Shown here piece by piece: positions 1 to 8,673 of a stretch of 64,000 nt of DNA. The stretch is from Teredinibacter turnerae (GTDB taxonomy: Bacteria; Pseudomonadota; Gammaproteobacteria; Pseudomonadales; Cellvibrionaceae), in the NCBI RefSeq assembly GCF_037935975.1, contig NZ_CP149817.1:62001-126000 (forward strand), read 5' to 3'. A program made the position numbers and the translations under genes. The notes below the pieces were generated by a model. That model worked only from the letters and a program-made list of their open reading frames with translations. It was not told the origin of the DNA and ran no database searches. The first letter of the stretch is position 1. Each line of letters begins with the position of its first letter.

Positions 1-240
1 TCGGTTAAACCCGCGCACCTGCAAGCGCAAATTATCACGCCGGTGTTTAAAGATTGGAAAAACGGCACCTACAAAATCATCAGCTTTTTCGCTAAAAAGG
101 CGAGGGGCCGGATGAGCGCCTATATTATTAAGAATCAAATTACCGACCCGGAGTCGATCAAAAACTTTGACTGGGACGGTTATCAATACAACAGCGCTAT
201 GTCCGACGCCGACCAATGGGTGTTTACCCGCAAGCAATAA
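1..240 (+). CDS. yaaA: Peroxide stress protein YaaA (UPF0246), C-terminal part
   Basis: The reading frame is open from base 1 and ends at TAA 238-240, so only the last 79 residues are present. The remaining sequence starts SVKP and carries PVFKDWKNGTYKIISFFAKK and ARGRMSAYII, which match the conserved C-terminal half of E. coli YaaA ([27 protein letters not shown]). The family lowers intracellular free iron during hydrogen peroxide stress and binds DNA; that role is family knowledge. A GTG at 43 is an internal codon and not a start. The next gene follows after 33 bp and may be cotranscribed. Confidence 0.9.
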   Translation, partial: SVKPAHLQAQIITPVFKDWKNGTYKIISFFAKKARGRMSAYIIKNQITDPESIKNFDWDGYQYNSAMSDADQWVFTRKQ

Positions 241-273
241 CGGCGAAAGCTCGCGCGTCTGGAAGGGGAACCC

Positions 274-1131
274 ATGGCCTTGCGAGTTCTGGTAGTGGAC
301 GATGCGAGTTTTGTGCGCGATACCATTAAGCGTACTTTGCGCCAGTTTATCACCAACCTGGAATTGCACGAGGCTACAGATGGGCGCCGCGCGCTGGCGA
401 TCTTGAAAAGCAATGAAATGGACTTGGTGTTATCCGATTGGGAAATGCCTGAAATGAGCGGCGAGGAGCTGTTGCGCTGGGTGCGCACAGAGGCGCGCAA
501 CCCCAGCATCCCTTTTGTGATGATCAGCAGTCGAGGTGACCGCGATCATGTGGTACAGGCTATTCAATCCGGGGTGAGCGACTATTTGGGTAAACCCTTT
601 ACTGCCGACGAGCTGCGCCGCAAAGTCGGTAAGCAGCTCAAAAAAATTGGGTACAAAGACGAAGGGCGACCGCGCCAGGAAACCAGTGCTTTTGGCTCGC
701 TGGATGTGCTAACCGGTGGCAATGCGCAGGCAAAAACAGTCGCACCCGAAGAGGTCTCCGCCGCCAACCCTCTGTTTGCCAAGCCTGCCAAAACGGTTGC
801 AGCCAAGCAAAAGAAGGGTAGTCAGTTTGAAGGTAAAGCTCAGCTACGGTTTCCGAACACGGCCTGCCAGGTGATGGTTCGCGAGTTGTCACTACAGGCG
901 ATGAGCGGATTTATGGTGCGTCCTGACGTGTTGCCCACACTCTTTGACCAAGCCGTTGTTGATCTGGAAAACAAAGATGGCAAAGCGCTGGCCCGCTTGA
1001 ACGCTTACGTACACAGTCTGCAAGCCGTGGAAAACCACCCAAACACCAACAAGCTTAAGATTGTGGTGCGCTTTGTCGATAACGACCCCGAAAAATTTGA
1101 GGTGATCTCGAAAGCGATAGCAGGAGCTTAG
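274..1131 (+). CDS. CheY-like response regulator with a C-terminal PilZ-like region
   Basis: Residues 1-122 form a receiver domain: the acidic pair VVDD (residues 9-10), phospho-acceptor Asp55 in LSDWEMPEMSG, a Ser in the Thr/Ser position (MISS) and the conserved Lys in YLGKPF. A flexible Ala/Lys-rich linker (about 130-185) leads to a C-terminal domain of about 100 residues containing AQLRFPNTACQVMVRELSLQ. The spacing of this stretch recalls PilZ-like domains, but I do not see the canonical RxxxR...D/NxSxxG motif, so c-di-GMP binding is unproven. No DNA-binding helix-turn-helix is visible. The start ATG at 274 has a GGAAGGGGA ribosome site. Confidence 0.8.
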   Translation: MALRVLVVDDASFVRDTIKRTLRQFITNLELHEATDGRRALAILKSNEMDLVLSDWEMPEMSGEELLRWVRTEARNPSIPFVMISSRGDRDHVVQAIQSGVSDYLGKPFTADELRRKVGKQLKKIGYKDEGRPRQETSAFGSLDVLTGGNAQAKTVAPEEVSAANPLFAKPAKTVAAKQKKGSQFEGKAQLRFPNTACQVMVRELSLQAMSGFMVRPDVLPTLFDQAVVDLENKDGKALARLNAYVHSLQAVENHPNTNKLKIVVRFVDNDPEKFEVISKAIAGA

Positions 1132-1184
1132 GGCAGCCCTGGGCGGCTTCTATCGACGCGCTCGAGCCAAAATCTGGACAGGCT

Positions 1185-1331
1185 TTATCTCCCCAACTCG
1201 TCAAAGACTTTGCTGAATCTGCCACCCTCGCGGGAGTCGTGGTCAAAATCTTGCTGTAGATCCCAGTACTGGTCGTTATATAGGCTGTTAAATATGGAGA
1301 TGCGTGCGTAAAATGGTGCATGATGCGCCAT
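1185..1331 (-). CDS. Possible 48-residue small protein
   Basis: Inside the 322-bp gap between the response regulator and the DUF938 gene, the minus strand has an ATG at 1331 and an open frame of 48 codons ending TAA at 1185-1187. The product is rich in aromatic and charged residues (for example IFNSLYNDQYWDLQQDFDHD) and ends FSKVFDELGR, a composition more like a real protein than translated noise. It is preceded in frame by a stop codon, so it is not the tail of a longer gene. The ribosome site is weak (AAGAA). I do not recognise a family. Apart from this I see nothing in the gap. Confidence 0.35.
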   Translation of the reverse strand: MAHHAPFYARISIFNSLYNDQYWDLQQDFDHDSREGGRFSKVFDELGR

Positions 1332-1453
1332 TCTGTGTTCTTAATGCCGCGCCGCAGTCGCAGTGGTTTGTACACATGAATAGACATACGCACAAACGTT
1401 CACTGGTATGAACAAATCGTCAGGCGTTGTAAAACGCTTACCTCGGAGGGACC

Positions 1454-2071
1454 ATGGAAGAAGACGTCAAGCCTTTTAGTCAGGCCTGCGAAAATAATAA
1501 GGAACCGATATTGAGTGTCTTGCGCCGGGTATTCGAGCCTTGCCGCAGGGTGATGGAAATTGGCAGTGGCACAGGCCAACATGCCTGCTGGTTTGCATCG
1601 CATCTTGACTACTTACAGTGGCAGCCGACCGACGTCAGTCAAAACATTGCGGGTATCGAGCAATGGCGTGCTGCCTGCCCGAGCCCTAATCTACTTCCCG
1701 CCCTCACCTTTGATATCCGCGACCCTGAATGGCCCGAACCCGGTTGCGACGGCGTCTTTAGCGCGAATACTGCCCACATCATGAGTTGGCCGCTGGCCTG
1801 TGAGATGATCGAGCGCGTTGCGGAGAATCTGCCGGCGGGCGGCGTTTTTGCGCTTTACGGCCCGTTTAATTACCATGGTACCTACACCAGCGACAGCAAC
1901 CGCGATTTTGACCAATGGCTGAAAGAGGCGGACCCGGAGCGTGGTATTCGCGACTTTGAAAAGGTAGATCAGTTGGCGTTGAGCCATGGTTTGCATTTGT
2001 TCGAAGACAATCCCATGCCTGCCAACAACCGCCTGCTGGTGTGGGTTAAACGCCCACAAGATCTGATCTGA
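1454..2071 (+). CDS. DUF938 family SAM-dependent methyltransferase
   Basis: This 205-residue protein begins KPFSQACENNKEPIL and has a Rossmann methyltransferase motif I, VMEIGSGTGQHA (about residues 33-44), for binding S-adenosylmethionine. Further family signatures are the acidic motif QPTDVS after strand 2, FSANTAHIMSW and the FALYGPFNYHGTYTSDSN block, all characteristic of DUF938. The substrate of the family is not established to my knowledge. The length is the usual one for the family. The start ATG at 1454 has a strong GGAGG ribosome site. It stands alone between two gaps, so it probably has its own promoter. Confidence 0.88.
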   Translation: MEEDVKPFSQACENNKEPILSVLRRVFEPCRRVMEIGSGTGQHACWFASHLDYLQWQPTDVSQNIAGIEQWRAACPSPNLLPALTFDIRDPEWPEPGCDGVFSANTAHIMSWPLACEMIERVAENLPAGGVFALYGPFNYHGTYTSDSNRDFDQWLKEADPERGIRDFEKVDQLALSHGLHLFEDNPMPANNRLLVWVKRPQDLI

Positions 2072-2219
2072 TCGGTAGCGCATTCCCCTTAAACACGGTG
2101 TGCTGAGGGCCTAGCCTGGGTTCACCGTGTGTTGACGGCGCGCTGTCAAATGCAACTGCTAGTTCCTCTTCTTAAGAGCCATAACGATAACAAATGGGTC
2201 ACCCATTGATGGAGGTTAC

Positions 2220-3320
2220 ATGAGTCAGCTTTCTTCCCGCCGCCGTATTCTCAAGCAGGGCCTGTGGGGCGCTGCGTTGGCGGCTTCTTCGTCTTACAAT
2301 CCACTGGCAATTGCCAAGCCCGGCAGGCGCAAAATTGGTGTCGCGCTTGTAGGTTTGGGTTATTACAGTCGAGACCTGCTCGCCCCGGCACTGCAACTTA
2401 CTCAATACTGCGAATTGCGCGGTCTGGTAACAGGAAGTCCGGAGAAGATTCCCCAGTGGCAGCAGGAATATGGCATCGCCGACCGGAATATCTACTCCTA
2501 CGACACCATGCACCAGATGGCGGATAATCCGGATATCGATGTCTTGTATATCGTGGTTCCCACCGGCCTGCATGAGAAGTACGCGCTCATCGCAGCCAAT
2601 GCCGGTAAGCATGTGTGGTGTGAGAAACCGATGGCGATGACAGAAAAAGAATGTCTGTCGATTATTGGCGCCTGCAACAAGAACGGTGTTCAGCTGACTG
2701 TGGGCTATCGCATGCAACACGAGCCGAACACGCGCACCGTGATGTCTTATGCGAGTTCGCAGCCGTACGGAAAACTAAAAAATATTATCGCCAAAGCCGG
2801 CTACGCCGGGGGGGCGCCAAACCCGGATAACTGGCGCTTAAGCCGCGAACTCGGTGGCGGTGCGCTTTACGATATGGGGGTGTACCCGATTAATGCTGCG
2901 CGCTATACCGCAGGCAGCGAGCCAGTCGCCGTGACTGCCCGACTTGAAGTGGAGCGCAAGAACGTCTTCAAAGAAGTGGATGAATCCGCCTATCTAACGC
3001 TGGAATTTCCCGGGGGTGTCATCGCCGAATGTGCCACCAGTGTTGGTCAGAACATGAACATACTGCGCGCGAACTGCACCAAGGGCTGGTATGAGCTGGA
3101 GCCTATGCAGGCATACTCCGGAGTAAAAGGCCGAACCAGCAGTGGAGTACTGCTCGACAAAACGGTCGCGAATCAGCAGGCACGGCAAATGGACGACGAC
3201 GCACTGGCGATCTTCCACAAGTCGCCGGTATTGGTGCCAGGTGAAGAGGGGTTGGCGGATATCAGAATCATTGAAGCTGCCCATCGTTCTAACACCAGCG
3301 GTAAACGTGTGGCGCTCTGA
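2220..3320 (+). CDS. Gfo/Idh/MocA oxidoreductase with Tat-like signal (GFOR-like)
   Basis: The N-terminus has a twin-arginine-type signal (SRRRILKQGLWGAALAASS), suggesting folded export with bound NADP. The NAD(P) site follows as KIGVALVGLGYYSRDLLAPAL (about residues 37-57, GxGxx type), then the family EKP motif in VWCEKPMA (about 138-145), and a C-terminal alpha/beta domain with GGGALYDMGVYPINAARY, the region holding the catalytic His/Tyr equivalents. This arrangement resembles periplasmic glucose-fructose oxidoreductase and related sugar dehydrogenases. The true substrate cannot be read from sequence. The start ATG has a GGAGG site. The 3' side is followed by a 131-bp gap before recG. Confidence 0.85.
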   Translation: MSQLSSRRRILKQGLWGAALAASSSYNPLAIAKPGRRKIGVALVGLGYYSRDLLAPALQLTQYCELRGLVTGSPEKIPQWQQEYGIADRNIYSYDTMHQMADNPDIDVLYIVVPTGLHEKYALIAANAGKHVWCEKPMAMTEKECLSIIGACNKNGVQLTVGYRMQHEPNTRTVMSYASSQPYGKLKNIIAKAGYAGGAPNPDNWRLSRELGGGALYDMGVYPINAARYTAGSEPVAVTARLEVERKNVFKEVDESAYLTLEFPGGVIAECATSVGQNMNILRANCTKGWYELEPMQAYSGVKGRTSSGVLLDKTVANQQARQMDDDALAIFHKSPVLVPGEEGLADIRIIEAAHRSNTSGKRVAL

Positions 3321-3451
3321 GCCGAGTAGAACGTTAGCATCGCAGATACGCGCTTGTCGCCTGGATCAATGAGTGCGCACTCCAATACTGGGGTGCGCGT
3401 CTGTTATTTGGTAACCTCTGTGTTTTACTGACTGTAACAACGCACCTGCCT

Positions 3452-5545
3452 GTGACCGCATCACCCTCCCCCCTCAGTCTCGCACAGCGACCTCTCACCG
3501 AGTTAAAAGGCGTGGGTGACAAACTCGCCGCCAACTTTGCCAAGCTCGGCCTGCACAGCCAGCAGGACTTACTGTTCCATCTGCCGTTGCGTTACCTCGA
3601 TAGAACCCGTATTACGCCGCTGGGGCAGTTGCAACTGAATACCTCGGTAATGATTCAGGGCGCGGTATTGCGAACCCAGGTCACTTTCGGTCGCAAGCGT
3701 AGCTTGTTAGTACAGTTGGAGGACGAAAGCGGCCAGACCTGTTTGCGGTTTTATCATTTTACCGCCCACCAAAAAGATCGCCTCGAGCCTGGCGCGCTGC
3801 TGCGTTGCTACGGTGAACCGCGGTTGGGCAGCTCCGGGCTTGAGTTCTATCACCCGGAGTACGATGTTATTGACGCTGCGGCACCACCGCCGCTGGACGA
3901 TACCCTGACTCCGGTGTATGGCCTTACCGAGGGCGTTTCCCAGCAGCGGATGCGCAGTGTTATCGAGCAGGTGCTGGCGAAAATCAAACAGTCTCCACCC
4001 GATGAGTACCTGCCGCGCGATGTCAATCAGCGCTTTGCCTGCGAATCATTGAGCGAAGCCTTGCTGTGCGTTCATCAACCGCCACAATCCGTGCAGGTTA
4101 AGTCGTTGCTGGAAGGGCGCCACCCCAGTCAGCAGCGCCTGGCCTACGAGGAGCTGCTCGCGCATTTTCTCGTCAAGCGCAAACTCCACGCGATAGCGGC
4201 CCGGCAAAAAGCACCGAGGCTTACTCTCAACACGAACCTGAAAGAACGTTTTCTCGCGCAGTTGCCGTTTGCTCTGACTGGCGCGCAGCAGCGGGTGTGC
4301 AGCGAGATTTTTAACGACCTGGCGAACGGGAGCCCCATGTTACGGATGGTGCAGGGGGACGTGGGCTCGGGTAAAACGCTGGTGGCCGCCCTGGCGGCAC
4401 TCGCAGGAATCGATAGCGGCTACCAGGTGGCGGTAGTTGCGCCCACGGAGATTTTGGCGGAGCAGCACTTTCGCAATTTTGATGGCTGGTTGAGCGGCCT
4501 CGGGTTCCAGGTCGAATGGCTGGTTGGCAAACTCACCGTTGCCAAGCGGCGTAAAGCTCTGGAGCGGATCGCCAGTGGCGAAGCTCAGGTAATTGTCGGT
4601 ACTCACGCACTGTTTCAGGAAGGGGCAAATTTTGCGCGGCTGGGGCTTTCCATTGTAGATGAGCAGCATCGTTTCGGTGTCGACCAACGTTTGAGTTTGC
4701 GTAAAACCAATGCGGACGATCAGCTCCCTCACCAATTGGTTATGACCGCGACACCAATTCCGCGTACCTTGGCAATGGCGGCATACGCGGAACTGGACTA
4801 CAGCGTTATTGATGAATTGCCGCCTGGACGGACACCGGTAAATACCGTGTTGATCAGTCAGCAGCGGCGCGCGCAGGTGGTGGAACGCATTCGCGCGGCC
4901 TGCGCCGAAGGGCGCCAGGTGTACTGGGTGTGCACCCTGGTGGAAGAGTCGGAATCCCTCGCCGCTGCCAATGCGGAGCAAACCGCCAGCGAATTGCGCG
5001 AGGCACTCTCAGGTATCGCTATTGGTCTGGTACACGGGCGTCTCAAGGCGGCTGAAAAAGAGACGGTGATGGCGGCGTTCAAAGCGGCGGAGCTACAGTT
5101 GCTGGTAGCTACCACGGTGATTGAAGTGGGCGTGGATGTACCTAATGCGAGCCTGATGATCATTGAAAACCCGGAGCGCCTGGGGCTGGCGCAACTGCAC
5201 CAGTTGCGTGGTCGCGTGGGCAGGGGAACCACCGCGAGTCACTGCGTGCTGCTGTATGGCGATAAGTTGAGTGAGCAGGCGCGCCAGCGGCTACAGGTGC
5301 TGCGCGAAACCAACGATGGCTTTTTGGTGGCGGAAAAAGACCTTCATCTGCGTGGGCCGGGTGAAGTACTGGGTACCCGCCAAACCGGAGATATGCAGTA
5401 TCGGGTTGCTGATATGGTGCGCGATGAGCATCTACTGCCAGAGATTCACCAGTTGGGCGGACAGTACCTTCAACATCAACCAGGCGTGTGCGAAAAACTC
5501 ATTCAGCGCTGGGTTGGCGACAAACAAGCCTATATTAACGCGTAG
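3452..5545 (+). CDS. recG: ATP-dependent DNA helicase RecG
   Basis: This 697-residue protein matches the full length of RecG, which reverses stalled replication forks and migrates Holliday junctions. The wedge/OB domain lies in about residues 10-190. The SF2 helicase core follows: Walker A MVQGDVGSGKTLVA, PTEILAEQH, the Walker B box SIVDEQHRFGV (DEQH), motif III TATPIPRTLA, and motif VI QLHQLRGRVGRG. The C-terminal DLHLRGPGEVLGTRQTG is the diagnostic RecG helical-hairpin signature. The start is GTG 3452; no good ribosome site precedes it, but the RecG similarity begins immediately after (PLTELKGVG). Confidence 0.97.
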   Translation: MTASPSPLSLAQRPLTELKGVGDKLAANFAKLGLHSQQDLLFHLPLRYLDRTRITPLGQLQLNTSVMIQGAVLRTQVTFGRKRSLLVQLEDESGQTCLRFYHFTAHQKDRLEPGALLRCYGEPRLGSSGLEFYHPEYDVIDAAAPPPLDDTLTPVYGLTEGVSQQRMRSVIEQVLAKIKQSPPDEYLPRDVNQRFACESLSEALLCVHQPPQSVQVKSLLEGRHPSQQRLAYEELLAHFLVKRKLHAIAARQKAPRLTLNTNLKERFLAQLPFALTGAQQRVCSEIFNDLANGSPMLRMVQGDVGSGKTLVAALAALAGIDSGYQVAVVAPTEILAEQHFRNFDGWLSGLGFQVEWLVGKLTVAKRRKALERIASGEAQVIVGTHALFQEGANFARLGLSIVDEQHRFGVDQRLSLRKTNADDQLPHQLVMTATPIPRTLAMAAYAELDYSVIDELPPGRTPVNTVLISQQRRAQVVERIRAACAEGRQVYWVCTLVEESESLAAANAEQTASELREALSGIAIGLVHGRLKAAEKETVMAAFKAAELQLLVATTVIEVGVDVPNASLMIIENPERLGLAQLHQLRGRVGRGTTASHCVLLYGDKLSEQARQRLQVLRETNDGFLVAEKDLHLRGPGEVLGTRQTGDMQYRVADMVRDEHLLPEIHQLGGQYLQHQPGVCEKLIQRWVGDKQAYINA

Positions 5546-5818
5546 TAGCGTTTGCCTTATTAGCCTCCTTCCAGAATCGAGCGTTCGCTGGTCGAGCAGT
5601 TAGTTCACCGGGCATGTCGTTGACCGGGCTCCAGACTTCTTTTGTTGGTTTTCTATGAAAAAAAGTTCTGACGTATAAATCAACATCTGAGACGTTAGTC
5701 GGTAGGATATGAACTATAGTGCTAAAAAAGTATTCAGCGCCATTAGCGATTGGACCGTCATACGCATTAAAACATGGACGTCCCAATCGCTAAAGCGTTC
5801 AGTAGCAGGAGAACGTTT

Positions 5819-7201
5819 GTGTCTTTACCCGCCAGTATTCAGGAGATGTTGGACACCCAGAAGGTGAATTACAACATTGCGCCGATGGATCGCTCTGGAC
5901 ATCCACTTGGGTCCAGTCAGATGCAAAATATCTGTGTCGTGCAATCCGTATTGTTGCAGGATGCGCATGGCAGGGTGCAGGTTCTGCTGCCGGCGGGTTC
6001 GTTGGTGGATCTGGAAAGCCTGTCGCGGCATACCGAGCGTAATTTCGAAGGCGTTAACCTCGACGATGTGCGCCCCTTGTTGCAACAGCACCAGTTGAGC
6101 TGTGTGCCCGCCCTGCCGCGCTGGCAGAGTATGCCAACGGTAGTCGACGAACGCCTGGTACAGGCATCGACGCTCTGGTTGGAGTCGGGTACGGGCACCA
6201 ATATGCTCGAGCTGAGCCGCGCGGATTTTCAGAGCATTATTGCCACTTCTGAAGTGCTGCCATGCGCCTTGGATGCGCCTGTGTTAAGTTTCGATGGCGA
6301 CAAAGAGGAGGCGCAGATTCTCGATTCAGTGAAGCGCTTTACCCAAAAACGCGTAAAGCAGCGCCTGGACGAAACCCTCGAGCTGCCGCCACTGCCCGAA
6401 ACCGCACAGCGCATTATTAAATTGCGCGCAGATCCCAACGCCGATATCAGCGATCTGGCAAATATTGTCGAGATCGACCCGAGCCTTGCGGCGCAGGTCG
6501 TGAGTTGGGCGGCGTCGCCCTATTATTCTGCGCCGGGTCGGATCAAGTCCGTGCACGATGCGATTGTGCGAGTGCTGGGTTTCGATATGGTGCTCAACCT
6601 GGCCCTGGGTTTATCGCTCGGCAAAACCGTCAATATGCAGGTGCTGGCACCCCAGCAAATTGCTCGCTACTGGCGCGATGCGGTCTACTCGGCGGCCGCG
6701 GTGGAAGGTCTGGTCACCAGTATTGAGCGCCCTTTCCGGCCAGGTTTCGGTATGGCCTATTTGTCGGGTTTGCTGAGCAACTTTGGCTATCTGATTCTCG
6801 CCGACGTATTTCCGCCCTACTTCACCAGCATCGAACGTATGGCCAAGGCGAATTCCCACGTGCCCAGCGCCTGTGTTGAACAACATCAGCTCGGCATGAC
6901 GGGCAATCAAATTGCCGCCTGGTTGATGGACAACTGGAATATGCCGGAGGAAGTCGTGATTGCGTTACGGCACCTGCACAATCCGAATTACCAGGGTGAG
7001 CATGCGGTGTATTCCAAGCTGGTGGGCCTTGCTCAGCAAATGTTGGCCAATGCAGGTTTTGGTAATCGACTGACTCGCCCGATAACCGATCATGCGTTTG
7101 CCGAGTTGCACCTGGACCCAGAGACCGCTCGTATTACCGTGGAAAATATTCTCGAGGCCGGCGACGACCTGGATGCAATCGCCGAAAAAATGCGCGCCTG
7201 A
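5819..7201 (+). CDS. YbaK-type deacylase domain fused to an HDOD domain
   Basis: The N-terminal part (about residues 1-145) resembles the YbaK/ProX aminoacyl-tRNA editing fold. The C-terminal part (about 180-460) is an HDOD domain with LPPLPETAQRIIKLRADPNA, IVEIDPSLAAQVVSWAAS, the helix around HDAIVRVLGFD, and the downstream EQHQLGMTGNQIAAWLM segment. HDOD proteins are signalling modules related to HD phosphohydrolases; their exact activity varies. I place the start at GTG 5819 because AGGAG sits at a good distance, whereas ATG 5774, 15 codons earlier, has no ribosome site. Fusions of YbaK-like and HDOD domains occur in marine gammaproteobacteria; the function is unknown. Confidence 0.78.
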   Translation: MSLPASIQEMLDTQKVNYNIAPMDRSGHPLGSSQMQNICVVQSVLLQDAHGRVQVLLPAGSLVDLESLSRHTERNFEGVNLDDVRPLLQQHQLSCVPALPRWQSMPTVVDERLVQASTLWLESGTGTNMLELSRADFQSIIATSEVLPCALDAPVLSFDGDKEEAQILDSVKRFTQKRVKQRLDETLELPPLPETAQRIIKLRADPNADISDLANIVEIDPSLAAQVVSWAASPYYSAPGRIKSVHDAIVRVLGFDMVLNLALGLSLGKTVNMQVLAPQQIARYWRDAVYSAAAVEGLVTSIERPFRPGFGMAYLSGLLSNFGYLILADVFPPYFTSIERMAKANSHVPSACVEQHQLGMTGNQIAAWLMDNWNMPEEVVIALRHLHNPNYQGEHAVYSKLVGLAQQMLANAGFGNRLTRPITDHAFAELHLDPETARITVENILEAGDDLDAIAEKMRA

Positions 7202-7401
7202 CCTGTGCTGGCGCGTAAATCACCTATATTCCCGTCAATTATGGCACCAAATTCCTTAAGTTTGGCCGGTTCTATCTACTAGAAGAAATCCGTCTCGAGT
7301 GGCGCGTTTAACACGTTGTCAGCCTCCTCAAACTGATTTATCAATAACATGCTGAAGATTAAAAACTGATCAGCCTGTTCGATCATGAGTGGAGGTACCC
7401 A

Positions 7402-7899
7402 GTGGCGACGACACAAACACTTAACAAGCCCACGACTATGCGGGGTTTTGGCGGATTCTTGCGCAATAAGCGTTGGCAAAAGGCACTGCGCCTGCTGACA
7501 GGAACCTGTGTCTGTGCCCTGTTGAGCCTGGGTGTGTACTTTCTGACCCAGAATTTTTCCTGGTGGGAGAGTGCGGATAAATATGCGGACCATGGCAGGA
7601 ACTACAATCTCACCCCGTTTGATATTAACGATGCCGCGCGGGTTTGCACCAACAAAACCGCAGACCGTTTCGGCGACCAGTTAGTGCGTTCCTATGTGGA
7701 TTATCACTCGACCCGCTACGATGCGCGATTGGCCATTTACAAAGTATTTATGCACGCGCAACTGGGAGACCTCTATCTCCACAGTGATGCGCCGATCCAC
7801 TGTTTTGTGGACCCAAAAGAACACATCGTTACGCACTACCGCAGCTTTGAAGCGCGCAAATCACTCATGACCCGCGCAATCAGTTTTATTTCGCTTTAG
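7402..7899 (+). CDS. Single-pass membrane protein of unknown function
   Basis: This 165-residue protein starts at GTG 7402 behind a strong GGAGG site. It has one transmembrane segment at about residues 30-52 (LRLLTGTCVCALLSLGVYFL) after a basic N-terminus, so the remaining 110 residues probably face the periplasm. That part has two cysteines (VCTNKT and IHCFVD), which may form a disulfide. I do not recognise a family. Its last 14 bases overlap the convergent DUF502 gene, so the two mRNAs would be complementary at their ends. Confidence 0.6.
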   Translation: MATTQTLNKPTTMRGFGGFLRNKRWQKALRLLTGTCVCALLSLGVYFLTQNFSWWESADKYADHGRNYNLTPFDINDAARVCTNKTADRFGDQLVRSYVDYHSTRYDARLAIYKVFMHAQLGDLYLHSDAPIHCFVDPKEHIVTHYRSFEARKSLMTRAISFISL

Positions 7900-8572
7900 G
7901 TTCGTCCGGTGGCTGTTTAAAGTAGTCGCCGGAGGTTACTCCCATCGACATATAGATATTGAATAGCCCGTCGAAACCAAAATCCGCTTTTTGCACCCAG
8001 TCCACGGGCGCGTACATGATAGCGCCGCCAAAGGGAACTGGCGCGCTGGGCACCATAATCGCGTAGTGTTCGCGGCCGCCCATCAATACCGGTGTGGGGC
8101 TGGTGAGCAGCCCCAGCACGGCCATACCACTGCGATCACCGCCGAAATAACACAACACGGCTTGCATGCTTTTGTACTGGGCTTCTTCGTGCTTATCAAA
8201 CATAGTGACAATGCGCGAGAGCGTTTGGTACACCGAGCGCACAAAGGGTACGCGGGCCAGTAGGCTGCTCAGTAAACCCTGCCACTGGTGCCGCAAACGG
8301 GACTGCACCGCAACCCCCAGCAAGTAGATCACCGCCACCACGCTGGCCACGCCAATGGCGTAGGCGGTAATCTCGGATGTCACGAAGTTCAGCCCGATAT
8401 TGCCGAACAGCCGCCCGATAAAACTTTCCGGGCCGAGATAGCGGTGCAACAGATCGGCGGCCCATACGATGACGGCGATGGTGAGCGTTAGTGGAAGCGC
8501 GGCGAGTATGCCGGCGAGAAAAGTATTGCCGACCCGGCTAAACAGGCGGGGTCTGGGCAGGGGTTGCGCCAT
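7886..8572 (-). CDS. DUF502 family membrane protein
   Basis: This 228-residue protein has two transmembrane segments near its N-terminus (about residues 18-42, LAGILAALPLTLTIAVIVWA; and 70-92, AYAIGVASVVAVIYLLGVAV). A soluble domain follows with PFVRSVYQTLSRIVTMFD, VLMGGREHYAIMVPSAPVPFGGAIMYAP and SMGVTSGDYF, the signature blocks of DUF502. The family role is not established. The start ATG 8572 has a GAGG site. It follows the symporter gene on the same strand by 101 bp and could be cotranscribed with it. Confidence 0.88.
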   Translation of the reverse strand: MAQPLPRPRLFSRVGNTFLAGILAALPLTLTIAVIVWAADLLHRYLGPESFIGRLFGNIGLNFVTSEITAYAIGVASVVAVIYLLGVAVQSRLRHQWQGLLSSLLARVPFVRSVYQTLSRIVTMFDKHEEAQYKSMQAVLCYFGGDRSGMAVLGLLTSPTPVLMGGREHYAIMVPSAPVPFGGAIMYAPVDWVQKADFGFDGLFNIYMSMGVTSGDYFKQPPDEPKAK

Positions 8573-8673
8573 AAAGCGTCCTCGCGCAATGGGGAGTCAG
8601 AGAAAATGTCAGGGGCGTATCATCCGCAAAATACCTGGACATCGCAATCGCGATGCCCTGGCATGTGCGGCGT

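Noticed and set aside
1055-1393. Minus-strand frame of 112 residues
   Set aside because: It overlaps the end of the response regulator gene and has low-complexity, Ser/Arg-rich composition. The alternative frame at 1185-1331 looks more protein-like.
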